Source: Piscinibacter gummiphilus | GTDB lineage: Bacteria > Pseudomonadota > Gammaproteobacteria > Burkholderiales > Burkholderiaceae_C | Length of the DNA stretch: 64,000 bases | Assembly: GCF_032681285.1 (NCBI RefSeq) | Contig: NZ_CP136336.1 | Coordinates: 2,777,001 to 2,841,000, forward strand | Reading direction: 5' to 3' | Part shown: piece by piece, positions 41,431 through 50,781 of the stretch | Layout of the letters: each line of letters opens with the position of its first letter | Position numbering within the stretch: position 1 is the first letter of the stretch | The notes under the pieces: generated by a model | The model's input: the letters and a program-made list of their open reading frames with translations, nothing else | Told to the model about the DNA's origin: nothing | Databases searched by the model: none | Translations under genes and position numbers: made by a program

Positions 41431-41997
41431 ATGACAACGAAAGTCTTCATTGCCGGTTCGATGAACATCAAGCACCTGGACCCTAAGGTGAAGGAGCGCA
41501 TCGACAACATCGTGTCCCAGGACTTTGAAGTGGTCGTAGGTGATGCCGATGGTGCTGATACATCTATCCAGTGGCACTTATTCAACCTCGGCAAAGCTAA
41601 GACTACTGTGTTTTGCAGCGGACACCGTCCGCGCAATAACGTGGGCGAATGGCCTGTGGAGTCCGTCGAGACAAAGCATGCAGAGGGTTCACGAGCGTTC
41701 TTCACCGCCAAGGATCTACGCATGGCGGAGATTGCCGATTTCGGGCTGATGATTTGGGATGCGAAGAGCACCGGGACTCTCAACAACGTCATTGAGCTAT
41801 TGAGCCGCAAGAAAAAGTCGGTCGTGTTCGTCAACAAGGCCAAAGCCTTCAAGAACGTGGGCACGGTCGAACAGCTCGAAGAGTTGCTAGGCCTAATGTC
41901 CCCTCACGCTAAGCAAAAGGCAGACGAGAAAATCCGACTCTCCGAACGTATCGAGGCGATCAAGCACGACCAGTCGCAGGGCCAGATGTTCGCGTAG
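41431..41997 (+). CDS. SLOG/YspA-like nucleotide-binding protein
   Basis: The 188-residue protein starts MTTKVFIAGSMNIKHL and has the Rossmann-like pattern IAGS ... VVVGDADGADTSIQ (about residue 36), LMIWDAKSTGT and a charged helical C-terminus. This is the SLOG fold (DprA/LOG/TIR-like superfamily), whose members bind or hydrolyse nucleotide derivatives. It forms a tight pair with the phosphoribosyltransferase. SLOG proteins often act as sensors or effectors in nucleotide-based immunity; here that is an inference. Confidence 0.7.
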   Translation: MTTKVFIAGSMNIKHLDPKVKERIDNIVSQDFEVVVGDADGADTSIQWHLFNLGKAKTTVFCSGHRPRNNVGEWPVESVETKHAEGSRAFFTAKDLRMAEIADFGLMIWDAKSTGTLNNVIELLSRKKKSVVFVNKAKAFKNVGTVEQLEELLGLMSPHAKQKADEKIRLSERIEAIKHDQSQGQMFA

Positions 41998-42353
41998 CCT
42001 CCGTTAGGCGCCCGCCCCGCCTCGAACGACAGACGCGTCCGACTGGTTACTGACTTTGCCGTTGAGTTTCTCGTGGCGCTTCGTTGGGCTCGCGCTTCCG
42101 ATACCCGCACTTTGCGATCTTGATTCACAAGTGCGAGATTGCCCGCGGTCAACGCATCGACGCCACGTCGAATCGCATATGGCTGCTGCTCAAGTCGTTC
42201 TTGCGGGTCGATTTAATGCCCTTAGACGGCGCCAGCATCGAAGACGTCTTCATTGCGCAAGAGCCCCGTTCCTCCTCAAAGTTATGCTTACGCCCAGACG
42301 CTAGCTCCCATGATGAAGGGCGAGCGCAATTGGATCGGAGGAGCGGACACATC
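41998..42353. other. Intergenic, possible upstream extension of the kinase gene
   Basis: The 356 bases hold no firm gene. A frame continuous with the kinase opens at 42084 (MGSRFRYPHFAILIH), but it has no ribosome site and the kinase-proximal part looks untranslated. I take it as leader DNA. Confidence 0.4.
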
Positions 42354-43667
42354 ATGAGCGATTGGCAGACGGAATGGATGGCGTTGGACCCCACCCAAAA
42401 GTCGCTTGCGGGCGGTCAAGGCTCCGTGATCCAAGTTCGTCACAAGCATGACGGACGAGTCGGCGCTCTTAAGCGGATGCATGACCAGCACCAGACGTCG
42501 ACTGAGCGTCGGTATCGAATGCAGCAAGAAGTCAACGCCCTGCTCGCGCTGGATGGAAGAGGCGCTCCCAGGGTTTTCGCCAGCAATGCCGACCAGTGGC
42601 AGGACAAGGCCGTCCCGCTCTGGGCAGTCATGGACTGGATCCCGGGCCCCAACTTGCAGAATCACATCAACCAGCACGGCTCCTTGGCACTTGACGAGGC
42701 CATCCGAATCACTGAGCAGTTGCTCCTGGTGGTTAGCGAGTGCCACAAGCTGCAGATCCATCATCGTGACGTGAAGCCCGACAACGTCGTTCTGCGGGAC
42801 GACGATCGCCAACCGATCCTGGTCGATTTCGGCATGTCATGGACCCGTCCGCTCGATGATGAGGAGCCTGACTTCCGAACGCAACTGGACCAGGAGCTCG
42901 GCAACCGCTTCTTGAGGTTGCCGGAACACGCTGCCGGCCGCCACACGCATGACAACGTCTCGGATATCACGATGGTGGTCGGCTTGTTGTTCTTCCTGCT
43001 GACCAAGTCCGCACCCCGCGTGTTGCAGGACTCCCAAGGGCGCATGCCGCATGAAGTCGCCGAAGAACGCTTCGGTGCGCTCAGGGAGGATCCTCGGTGG
43101 CCGCGGTTGCGGCGCCTGTTTGGTGTGGGCTTTCAATTGGTGGCAGAGCATCGCTTCCAGACCGCGCAATCGGCCCTGGACCGGCTGCGAGACCTGAGCC
43201 CCCCGGCCCAATTAGGTGCAGACGACGATTGGCGACGTGAAATGGAGCTCATCGAGGACATGCGCAATTCCGAGCTTGGCCGAAGCATCGAAGCCCGCAA
43301 GGCGCTCATCCTGACGGCCAGCCAACGCTTCCTCACGTCATTGCAGCTCAAGCTCCACGGCACCGGCTTCGTCACAGGTGGGGGCGGCCCCAATCTGGTG
43401 GAAGGCAACCGAGCGGCGGTGCTTGATTTCTTCATCGTTCCTAACGGGGCTTCTCTGCCCACGGTGCGGTATGCACATCGGGTCGAATCCAAGGACGCAG
43501 GGGTTGTGGCCATCGTGACCATCGAAGACGAGTTGCCGGACCTCTACTACACCGGCCCCGTGGCAGACGCCGAGACTTTGCAGGAAGCCGCCGAAAAGAA
43601 GGTCCCTCAAGTCCTGGGGAAGCTGATCTCGAAGATGAGAGTCAAGCTGGCCGGTTTCTATACCTGA
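42354..43667 (+). CDS. Serine/threonine protein kinase with unknown C-terminal domain
   Basis: The 437-residue protein has a Hanks-type kinase domain: glycine-rich GGQGSVIQV, the Lys in GALKRM, HRDVKPDN (about residue 138), DFGMSW (about 158) and a degenerate APE region. Residues about 290-437 are an extra domain with no membrane segment (FVTGGGGPNLVEGNRAAVLD). The ATG at 42354 has GGAGGAG upstream. Soluble kinases of this kind are found in phage-defence loci. It directly precedes a broken nucleotidyltransferase, so it may belong to the same former locus. Confidence 0.85.
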   Translation: MSDWQTEWMALDPTQKSLAGGQGSVIQVRHKHDGRVGALKRMHDQHQTSTERRYRMQQEVNALLALDGRGAPRVFASNADQWQDKAVPLWAVMDWIPGPNLQNHINQHGSLALDEAIRITEQLLLVVSECHKLQIHHRDVKPDNVVLRDDDRQPILVDFGMSWTRPLDDEEPDFRTQLDQELGNRFLRLPEHAAGRHTHDNVSDITMVVGLLFFLLTKSAPRVLQDSQGRMPHEVAEERFGALREDPRWPRLRRLFGVGFQLVAEHRFQTAQSALDRLRDLSPPAQLGADDDWRREMELIEDMRNSELGRSIEARKALILTASQRFLTSLQLKLHGTGFVTGGGGPNLVEGNRAAVLDFFIVPNGASLPTVRYAHRVESKDAGVVAIVTIEDELPDLYYTGPVADAETLQEAAEKKVPQVLGKLISKMRVKLAGFYT

Positions 43668-43907
43668 CAGCGGCACCATCTGTTTGCAGGCCAAGTGGCG
43701 GACCAGTTCCAGCTCGGTTGTTCCACGCGAGGCACCATTCTTCAGCGCTCGATGGACGAACACTCGGACATCAACTACATGGTGGTGTTCTCGTGCAGCC
43801 ACTTCGCTCAGAAAAGCTACCTCGTCCGACTGCGACATCATGTTCGACCAGATACCCTGCCCCACTGTGGTCCGGCTGCCGCTCCCGATGGGCATGGCGG
43901 CTGACAA
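43668..43907 (+). pseudogene. Remnant of a CD-NTase-like nucleotidyltransferase
   Basis: The frame immediately after the kinase stop reads QVADQFQLGCSTRGTI and then LQRSMDEHSDINYMVVF, followed by QKSYLVRLRHHV. This is the active-site region of CBASS-type nucleotidyltransferases, normally GS...RGT...DxDxMVVF; here one metal-binding Asp is Asn (DIN). About 70 residues remain; the later part seems frameshifted (CPTVVR in another frame) and the rest of the enzyme is absent. It is evidence for a lost cyclic-oligonucleotide signalling gene. Confidence 0.65.
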
Positions 43908-43925
43908 GCCAAGGGGCCCTGCGCC

Positions 43926-43965
43926 GGTTGACAAAATGTGAAAATTGCAGGAAAGTTGGTTGACA
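43926..43965 (+). promoter_or_regulatory. Direct repeat of GGTTGACA before the XRE-linked operon
   Basis: GGTTGACA occurs at 43926-43933 and 43958-43965, 32 bases apart (about three helical turns), just upstream of the gene at 43992. Both contain a consensus TTGACA -35 element, though no good -10 follows either. They may be tandem promoters or regulator sites. Confidence 0.45.
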
Positions 43966-43991
43966 GATTCGACTTTTTGCAAGGATCGCCA

Positions 43992-44594
43992 ATGCTCGCC
44001 ACCTCCTCGTCTCATTACTACGCTGAGCTTTCTGACGAGGCGCTGCGTGTGGTTGCTGTGGCCCTCCTTGACATGCGCTACGCGACGCTCAGCGAGATGC
44101 ACTCCCCCTACGACGACAACTACACCCGCGAGAGCACTGTGTTCGGCCGCTCGCGCAACATGCTGATCGAGCTGGCGACAAGCCGCAAGTACTCGTGGAT
44201 GACTTTGGCGCACGCCGGGCTGGACGTGACGTTCAACATCGGGCGAGTGCCCTGCCGCTTCTTCCGGGATGATCCTGAAGATCCCGAAAAGGCTGGGTTC
44301 TTCCGCCGCAACCTCAGCGACAGCTTGTTCGCCGAAGATGAGGCTGCTCCAGTGATGTGGCGCTTCGTGGTCGAGAAAGCCATGACGGCCGACGACGAGG
44401 ACCGCGTCCACTTCGTTGGGTATAACGTGTTCCAAGAGAAAGTGGCGCAGTGGATGTACCGGCCCTCGACACCCACGTTGCACAGCGTCGACCGCGAAGT
44501 GCCGCCGGCCGTCATCCTGCAGCCCGCCTTGGTCAAGTTGCGCGATGAGTCGGTGGAAGAAGAGGATCAACAGCAAGTCGGGAATGAGCGCTGA
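43992..44594 (+). CDS. Uncharacterised partner of the XRE-ImmA/IrrE protein
   Basis: The 200-residue protein starts MLATSSSHYYAELSDEALRV with AAGGA upstream. It is acidic, with conserved-looking aromatic residues (RYATLSEMHSPYDDNYTRES, FNIGRVPCRFFRDD). No membrane segment or known catalytic motif is seen. It ends six bases before the ATG of the XRE-ImmA/IrrE gene, so they form a pair. Such small partners of ImmA/IrrE peptidases are often toxins or repressors that the peptidase acts on; that is an inference. Confidence 0.65.
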   Translation: MLATSSSHYYAELSDEALRVVAVALLDMRYATLSEMHSPYDDNYTRESTVFGRSRNMLIELATSRKYSWMTLAHAGLDVTFNIGRVPCRFFRDDPEDPEKAGFFRRNLSDSLFAEDEAAPVMWRFVVEKAMTADDEDRVHFVGYNVFQEKVAQWMYRPSTPTLHSVDREVPPAVILQPALVKLRDESVEEEDQQQVGNER

Positions 44595-44600
44595 TTGGGC

Positions 44601-45692
44601 ATGGAGACTGGATTCAATGGGGCGCAGCTGCGCCTGGCCCGCGTATTCAATGGATTTTCGCTGGATGACGTCGCCGAGCGTGTCGGGCGGACCCGGCAAT
44701 ACCTGCATAAGCTCGAGATCAACAATGGGGAGCCCACAGCCGAGCTGAGGGAGCACTTGGCGGATGCGTTGCGTGTCAACGTCGCGTTCTTCTACCAACC
44801 CCGCGCCGAAGTTTCTGAAGAGCAGTTCCACTTTAGAAAGCTCTTTACGACGCGGGCAATGGTTAAGCAAATGACCTTGGCCCGCGCTGAGCTGTTTGGC
44901 CGGTTGGTGAACTACCTAGACACCTTGCTGTCCCTGCCCAAGGTCAACATTCCAACTGTTGAGGCCAAGAGTCAGGACGACATTGAACGTGCCGCCGAGC
45001 ATTGTCGGCAGCACTGGAGTCTCGGCCTTGGTCCCATTGAGAACATGACACGCCTGGCGGAGAACGTTGGCGCGATGGTGACGAGCTTCCAGGGCATCTC
45101 CACCGAGGTCGACGCCTTGTCGGTGGCACTACGCCGGCCCGTGATCGTGCGCAACGAGGCCAAGCAAAGCGCTTGTCGCCAGCGTTTCGACGTGGCCCAT
45201 GAGGTCGGCCATTTCGTACTCCATGGCGGGCGCCCTACCGGAGATCGGGCCACAGAAACCGAGGCGAATCGCTTCGGCAGTGCTTTCCTGGTGCCGCGCA
45301 CCATGATGGCCAAGCTCTTTCCTCGATCGCGTGGCAGCCGCCTCGATTGGGTGGGCCTGCGCGACTTCAAGATGACCTGGAAGATCAGCAAGGCGGCCGC
45401 GCTCTACCGTGCCCATCAACTGGACCTTATCAGCGAAGACCAGTTCCGCACTGGGATGATCACCTTGCGCCGCACCGGCGAGGCCACCGGCGAACGGGAA
45501 GACGCCTTGATTCCACGGGAGGAGGCCGATCTCCTGCGAAGGTCGCTCGAGTTGCTGGCAGAGCGCAAGCAACTCTACGGAAATGAAATCGCCGCAGCGC
45601 TCAAGATTCATGAGAGCACTCTTGCCGACCTGATTGGCTTCAAACCGCCAGCTCGCCCCGGCCACGGCGGCCCTTCCCTTCGCCTGGTGTAG
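44601..45692 (+). CDS. XRE-family regulator with ImmA/IrrE metallopeptidase domain
   Basis: The 363-residue protein has an N-terminal XRE helix-turn-helix (ARVFNGFSLDDVAERVGRTR, about residues 11-65) and a DUF955 peptidase domain with zinc motif HEVGH (about residue 199) and downstream Glu in TETEANRFGSAFLVP. These proteins cleave or bind repressor-like partners after a stress signal and also act as toxin-antitoxin regulators. The ATG at 44601 is used; a TTG at 44595 is possible. Confidence 0.85.
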   Translation: METGFNGAQLRLARVFNGFSLDDVAERVGRTRQYLHKLEINNGEPTAELREHLADALRVNVAFFYQPRAEVSEEQFHFRKLFTTRAMVKQMTLARAELFGRLVNYLDTLLSLPKVNIPTVEAKSQDDIERAAEHCRQHWSLGLGPIENMTRLAENVGAMVTSFQGISTEVDALSVALRRPVIVRNEAKQSACRQRFDVAHEVGHFVLHGGRPTGDRATETEANRFGSAFLVPRTMMAKLFPRSRGSRLDWVGLRDFKMTWKISKAAALYRAHQLDLISEDQFRTGMITLRRTGEATGEREDALIPREEADLLRRSLELLAERKQLYGNEIAAALKIHESTLADLIGFKPPARPGHGGPSLRLV

Positions 45693-45722
45693 TAGCTAGG
45701 CTCAATTCCAACAAGAGCGCCT

Positions 45723-46040
45723 ATGAACGCACCCGTTGATACGAAGTCCGCTGTCACGCAAGAACTCCACCGCATCGAGGAGGATTGCATCCACTCCGGC
45801 AAAGCACATTTCAACGCTGCGGCCCGCTGGGCAGCGTTGCACTACTGGCTAGGCATACCCTCGGTGATGTTCTCTGCTGTGGCGGGTGCGGCGTTCCTCA
45901 AGAGCGAGCCCCTCACTCGATGGCGCAACGAGAAGATCCACCGCGCCAAAGACATCCTTGAGCAGACCCGCGATTACGAAAGCTCCGGACACGCCGCATT
46001 GGCCGAACGCGAGATCGAGAAGCTGATACCGGAGTTCTGA
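45723..46040 (+). CDS. SLATT-like small membrane protein, probably internally deleted
   Basis: The 105-residue protein has an N-terminal soluble helix and one membrane segment: HFNAAARWAALHYWLGIPSV, then MFSAVAGAAFLKSE. This closely follows the first part of SLATT-domain effectors, which normally have a second membrane segment and about 150-200 residues. Here the sequence passes straight to RWRNEKIHRAKDILEQ, so the second helix is missing. SLATT proteins are pore-forming effectors of CBASS-like systems. With the nucleotidyltransferase remnant 2 kb upstream, it may be another leftover of one system. Confidence 0.6.
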   Translation: MNAPVDTKSAVTQELHRIEEDCIHSGKAHFNAAARWAALHYWLGIPSVMFSAVAGAAFLKSEPLTRWRNEKIHRAKDILEQTRDYESSGHAALAEREIEKLIPEF

Positions 46041-46171
46041 CGATTCAGAACCGTGTGGACGGAGTGACGTCACGAGATGCTCAAGCGCTGGGGCACCGAC
46101 GAACTAGTCGTTGGTGACGTTCGCTGAAGCGCTTTGTTGTATTTCATCGATGAAGTGGGAGAAAGCGTCAA

Positions 46172-49100
46172 ATGAGTCTCGCCGGAACTCGTTCGGATCA
46201 AGGCGACGCGTACCAGACCCAGGTTGCAATCTCCTGGGCCATATCCATGCTGAACGACCAGAACATCGTGGCATTGGAGGTGAACTCGACTGCGATCGAC
46301 GGCGGTGAGCCCGTCCAAGTCGATGACGTTGTTGTGCGTCACGCAAATGGGCCAACGATCTATTGTCAATGCAAGAAGAACGTACAAGAGTTCAAGGCAT
46401 GGACAGCCGCGTCGCTCAGCGATGAACTCAAGAAGGCGCTGTCTCTGCTTCGATCCATTCCAAGCGCGCTCATCCACTTTTACTCACGTTCTCCGTTCGG
46501 TGAGTTGGCCAAGCTCCGCGACTATGCGGATACGCAGCCAAATCCGGCAGCCTATTCGATGTCGTTGTCGGATGAGTTGCGAAAGGTGCATCTTTATGTG
46601 CTCGGTCTCGATTCCGCTGCCACTGAAGAGAAGGTTTTTAAGTTGCTGAGGCAGACCACCTTTCATCATTCGCCTGACTTCTCGACTCTAGAGGCTGAAC
46701 AACTTGAGCGACTGCGGCCTCTAGTCACGTCGGCTCAGACTGTTCATGCCAGTCTCTGGAGTGCGATCGATCGCCTAGGCGCCAAGCTACCAGCTGTTTC
46801 GACCTATGCGTCAGAGGCTCAACACTCGATCGATCGACCTCAGCTCCTGAAGTTGGTTCAAGATGCTGGATCGGTGATTGCGCCTATGCGCTCCCTGCAG
46901 GAAGCCATGGCGCCGCTGCAGTTGCTGTCCAGCGTCGGGCGGGCCTGGAAAAGAGACGTCGGTGGCGCTCGCCTGACCAGGTCGGCAACGTCTCAGGTTC
47001 AAGCGGCACTCGGCGGCGCCACCCGGTCGATTCTGCTAACCGGGGGCCCAGGTACTGGGAAGTCCTGCGTCCTTCTCGATCTTCTCGATGCGGCCGAATC
47101 GGACGGATCATGCTTCTGCGTTTACATGCAGTCCCGAAGCTTCGCAGAGTGCCGCACGGCACAGGATCGACAGTCGGCTGGGTGGCCCGCCGACGTCGTC
47201 GGATCGATTGCTCGCGTCGCCGAAACCAAACCCGTGTTGGTGCTGATGGACTCTCTCGACGTGCTCTCAGTCGCGCGAGAGCACCAAGCACTCAATTTCT
47301 TTCTGTCACTAGTAGATCGCCTTGTGGAGTTGAACGGGGTTACCGTCGTGGCCACGGTCAGGACCTTCGACGCCGCGTACGACGCACGCCTCGCGACACG
47401 CAACTGGGATCTAAAGATCAGCCTTAGCGATCTCGATTGGACGATAGATGTCGCTCCACTGGTTCGCTCCTGGGGCATAGACGTGGATTCGCTGGTTGCC
47501 GAAGCTCGCGTACTTCTGTGCAATCCAAGACACCTCGCTCTGTTCAAAGATTTGGTGGAACGGGGGACTGTTCCAGTCGAAAAGACACACTTCGCACTGA
47601 CAAGGAAGTACCTCGAGGTGGTCGTTCGGCAAGACCCGGCGCTGGGCGACGCGGCGCTCCGGTCTCTCGAAGAGTTGGCAGCGCAGATGCTGCGCCGTCG
47701 TTCTCTCGCCGTGGCGCCCGTTCGCGCGAACCTGGACCGAAAGGTGGAAGCCGGACTGCTTAGCGTCGGCGTTGTCCAACTGACAGGGCGCGGAACACTA
47801 GAGTTCACGCATCAAACGTTGCTTGATGTCCTGGCGATCGGCTCGTGGGAGCGGACAGGTCGAGGTTTGCAGGAGTTCGTCGCATCGCTTCCAGCAGTTC
47901 CCTTCGTCCGACCGACGATTCGAGCGTACGTTTTGACCATCGCAGCTATTGATCGGAAGGAACTTAGGACACACGTCAGAGGCATCGCGAGCGCAAACGT
48001 CCCTCATCACCTGAGCCGCCTGGTCGTCGAAACGTATGCCGACCTAGAACCGGAAGATGAGGACTGGCCGATGGTGCGCTGGCTGTTGCAAAAGCCGAGT
48101 CTCTTCCTCGCACTGTTCGGCAAGGCCAACACGTTGTTGTGGCATCACTTTTGGTTCAAGTATTTGGCACCACTAGCGTGGCAAGACCGGGATGGATCTC
48201 GCCTGATTCATCTTGCGCATCGGGCTGAATCTCACATGTTGTCAGATGGCGATCGAATCCTAGCCTTTTGGCTTCGGGTGCTGGAGACCGATTGGATTGA
48301 TCGTTCGCACTTCGCGATGTGGGTTGCCTACAAGATCGGCGAGTACAGAGGGCCACCAAGGAATGGGATCGGTCCGTTGGTGTTGAAGCTCGTGCAATGG
48401 CCAAAGATGGACCATGACTCGGTCGGCGCTGCTGTCATGAACGCCGTGAATCTTGGATGTGTGTCGGACGACGTTTTGTGGCAGTACATCGCAGGCTCGG
48501 TAGACGAGGACGCTGTGACGAGCTATGGCATTGACAATGCGCTTCGCTGCGACAGTCATACCTTCGGGGACGATCAGTTGGCCAATCGGATGAGAGCGTC
48601 CGATGACTTGCTGAACCTCGCAATCACAACGGTCGAGGAGTGGCGACGATCGATGGAAGCACGTTACCGCTCCGAATCGGCTTGGGAGCAAGGGCAGTTG
48701 CGCTCTACAAGTTATGAGACCGATCACAGGGAAGGCCCCCTCCACATCTCCAATGATGACCTGCTCTTCCGGGCGATTGAAGCTGGGGTGTTAGAGCGCG
48801 CCAGGGAGAAAGCCCCATGGTGGCAAACAAACAAGAAGCGCCTCGCTGAAAGTAGAGAGGGAGCAATGCGCTTCTGGGTGGTGGAAGCCCTCACGGTGAA
48901 TCCACTACTCGACCTGGAAATGGCAGCGGAACTGGCCTCGCAAGCGTCGATGTTGGATTCGATGCTCTCGCACGAAATGGGCGAAATGATCCGCGTGAAA
49001 TCACCGCACTGGAGCGTGGAACAACTCGAGCGTATCCACGCGGCCATCAATGCGATAGAGATCCCGCAAGACCACCGTGACCACTACCGAGCGCAACGGT

Positions 49101-50758
49101 GCCGGCTGATCAAAGCCATGCCCAGCTGCTATCGATCGCCAGATCTTCAGGCGGAACTGGACCAGGTCGAAGAGAGGCTTGGAACCGTCCACATAAAGCC
49201 CGATATTCACTCGTCCGGCGGCTGGGTCACGCCTCCATTTGGGATGGAACGCTTTCTTGAGGCCGATGACGAAGACGTAATTCGCCTGCTCAAGCACTAC
49301 CAAGAAGGCAAGGCGAGGGACTGGGGGGACTTCGTCGGCGGTAGCGAACACGTGGGCTACCAACTCGCTGACGCGGCCTCCCGTGCCCCGACCCGCTTTC
49401 TCAATTTACTTCGCGACCGTTGGCCGGAGATCCCCGACCGATTCAGGTCCCCCATCGTTGATGGCTGCTCCAGCCACCTCGGCCGGCGCTCGGGTGTCCT
49501 TCAGGACCCGGGCGGGACTTGGCGAACCGACGACACGACCGGAACAGACGTTCTCTCCGCCGCCCTGTTGGACGAGCTCGAGCGACACCCTTGCTTCTGG
49601 GAGGCTTGCCGATCAAAGGCCAAAGCTCTCGAAGCGCTTTCGTACTGCATCGACCTCGCGCTGGCGCCAAGAGTCGCGTTCCAGTTAATGGCGTTCCGAA
49701 GTGGCGACGCAGAGTTCAAGCACAAAGACCCAGTGGTGGCTGGGCTTAACTCGAAGACGGGCGAAGCGGCCTCCGCGGCAGCAGCGTTGCTGATCCGGCT
49801 CCTTGATGAGGGAAATGAGGTTCCGCCGCTGTTGCTTTCTGCACTTCGTGCATTTAGTGGGCTCGAGGATTCTGGACCGCGAGCAATGATTCTTCGCCGC
49901 CTGGCATACATCATCCACAAAGACAGGCCGCTCGGACTGGATCTGTTCGAGCGATGTATGACGCAAGCTTCCCCAGCTCTTTGGAAGGTTGCGGAGCCGT
50001 GCCTCTATCACTCGTATCACGCTCACTTTGAGTGGGTAGCACCCTCTCTCAAGCGGCTTCTCTTGTCTGCCTCAAGCGAATCAGACGACGCGTCCGAACA
50101 GCCTGGCGCTGACCGCCAAGAAAAGGATCCGAAAGCGATGGCGACATGGAGTCGCATCTCTGCGCTCTCGTCCCTTACCGGCCATATCGAACTCAGGTCC
50201 TTTATTGAAACCTTGAGGCGGCTGAACGATGTAGCGGCCTGGCGTGGAGCCGTGGGAGTCTGGAGTTGCAATATGAATATCGTGCAGCATGAAGCTGCCT
50301 GCGTGGAAGGCATTGTGGCAGCCCTATCGACTGAGAGCACTCCTCCGAGCGTAGTGACGGAGATCGATCAAATCTTCGATCTCAAACAGGGGCGACTGGC
50401 CGTTCCAGACAAGCTGATCGAACTCTTGTTCCGCAAACTTGGCGAAAGCAAGAGTAGTGGCGGCCACTACTTCGCTCACGACTTTGGTGGGTGGCTGGAA
50501 TCAACCGCGTTGGCGAACCCCGAAGCTGCACTCTCTGCGTTTGAGCATTTGATGCGCTACTTGGAAGGCAGCGGGCGCGCGTTGTACGACCGCGGCCACG
50601 CTGTACGCGCACTAACGTCTCTGTACCGAGAGGCGGAAGAACGCGAGCTGGAAGATGGCGGGAGTCTGCTAACCCGCGTAGCTTCGTTGCAAGACCGGCT
50701 GTCTCGCTCGATCAGTGACAACTTGGACAAGTGGCTAAATGCAGCGGAGCGGCCATAA
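46172..50758 (+). CDS. Large STAND-type NTPase with N-terminal nuclease-like domain (Avs-like)
   Basis: The 1,528-residue protein has three parts. Residues 1-150 resemble a PD-(D/E)XK/DUF4297-type nuclease (VQVDDVVV then IYCQCKKN, giving D...QxK). Residues about 270-480 form a P-loop NTPase with Walker A TGGPGTGKS (about 292) and Walker B VLVLMDSLDVL (about 356). The remaining 1,000 residues are helical, repeat-like sensor. This is the plan of antiviral STAND (Avs/AVAST) proteins, which recognise phage proteins and then degrade DNA. The start at 46172 has GGGAGAAAG upstream. Which phage protein it recognises cannot be deduced. Confidence 0.75.
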   Translation: MSLAGTRSDQGDAYQTQVAISWAISMLNDQNIVALEVNSTAIDGGEPVQVDDVVVRHANGPTIYCQCKKNVQEFKAWTAASLSDELKKALSLLRSIPSALIHFYSRSPFGELAKLRDYADTQPNPAAYSMSLSDELRKVHLYVLGLDSAATEEKVFKLLRQTTFHHSPDFSTLEAEQLERLRPLVTSAQTVHASLWSAIDRLGAKLPAVSTYASEAQHSIDRPQLLKLVQDAGSVIAPMRSLQEAMAPLQLLSSVGRAWKRDVGGARLTRSATSQVQAALGGATRSILLTGGPGTGKSCVLLDLLDAAESDGSCFCVYMQSRSFAECRTAQDRQSAGWPADVVGSIARVAETKPVLVLMDSLDVLSVAREHQALNFFLSLVDRLVELNGVTVVATVRTFDAAYDARLATRNWDLKISLSDLDWTIDVAPLVRSWGIDVDSLVAEARVLLCNPRHLALFKDLVERGTVPVEKTHFALTRKYLEVVVRQDPALGDAALRSLEELAAQMLRRRSLAVAPVRANLDRKVEAGLLSVGVVQLTGRGTLEFTHQTLLDVLAIGSWERTGRGLQEFVASLPAVPFVRPTIRAYVLTIAAIDRKELRTHVRGIASANVPHHLSRLVVETYADLEPEDEDWPMVRWLLQKPSLFLALFGKANTLLWHHFWFKYLAPLAWQDRDGSRLIHLAHRAESHMLSDGDRILAFWLRVLETDWIDRSHFAMWVAYKIGEYRGPPRNGIGPLVLKLVQWPKMDHDSVGAAVMNAVNLGCVSDDVLWQYIAGSVDEDAVTSYGIDNALRCDSHTFGDDQLANRMRASDDLLNLAITTVEEWRRSMEARYRSESAWEQGQLRSTSYETDHREGPLHISNDDLLFRAIEAGVLERAREKAPWWQTNKKRLAESREGAMRFWVVEALTVNPLLDLEMAAELASQASMLDSMLSHEMGEMIRVKSPHWSVEQLERIHAAINAIEIPQDHRDHYRAQRCRLIKAMPSCYRSPDLQAELDQVEERLGTVHIKPDIHSSGGWVTPPFGMERFLEADDEDVIRLLKHYQEGKARDWGDFVGGSEHVGYQLADAASRAPTRFLNLLRDRWPEIPDRFRSPIVDGCSSHLGRRSGVLQDPGGTWRTDDTTGTDVLSAALLDELERHPCFWEACRSKAKALEALSYCIDLALAPRVAFQLMAFRSGDAEFKHKDPVVAGLNSKTGEAASAAAALLIRLLDEGNEVPPLLLSALRAFSGLEDSGPRAMILRRLAYIIHKDRPLGLDLFERCMTQASPALWKVAEPCLYHSYHAHFEWVAPSLKRLLLSASSESDDASEQPGADRQEKDPKAMATWSRISALSSLTGHIELRSFIETLRRLNDVAAWRGAVGVWSCNMNIVQHEAACVEGIVAALSTESTPPSVVTEIDQIFDLKQGRLAVPDKLIELLFRKLGESKSSGGHYFAHDFGGWLESTALANPEAALSAFEHLMRYLEGSGRALYDRGHAVRALTSLYREAEERELEDGGSLLTRVASLQDRLSRSISDNLDKWLNAAERP

Positions 50759-50781
50759 AACCATTCCGCACAAACGCATAG

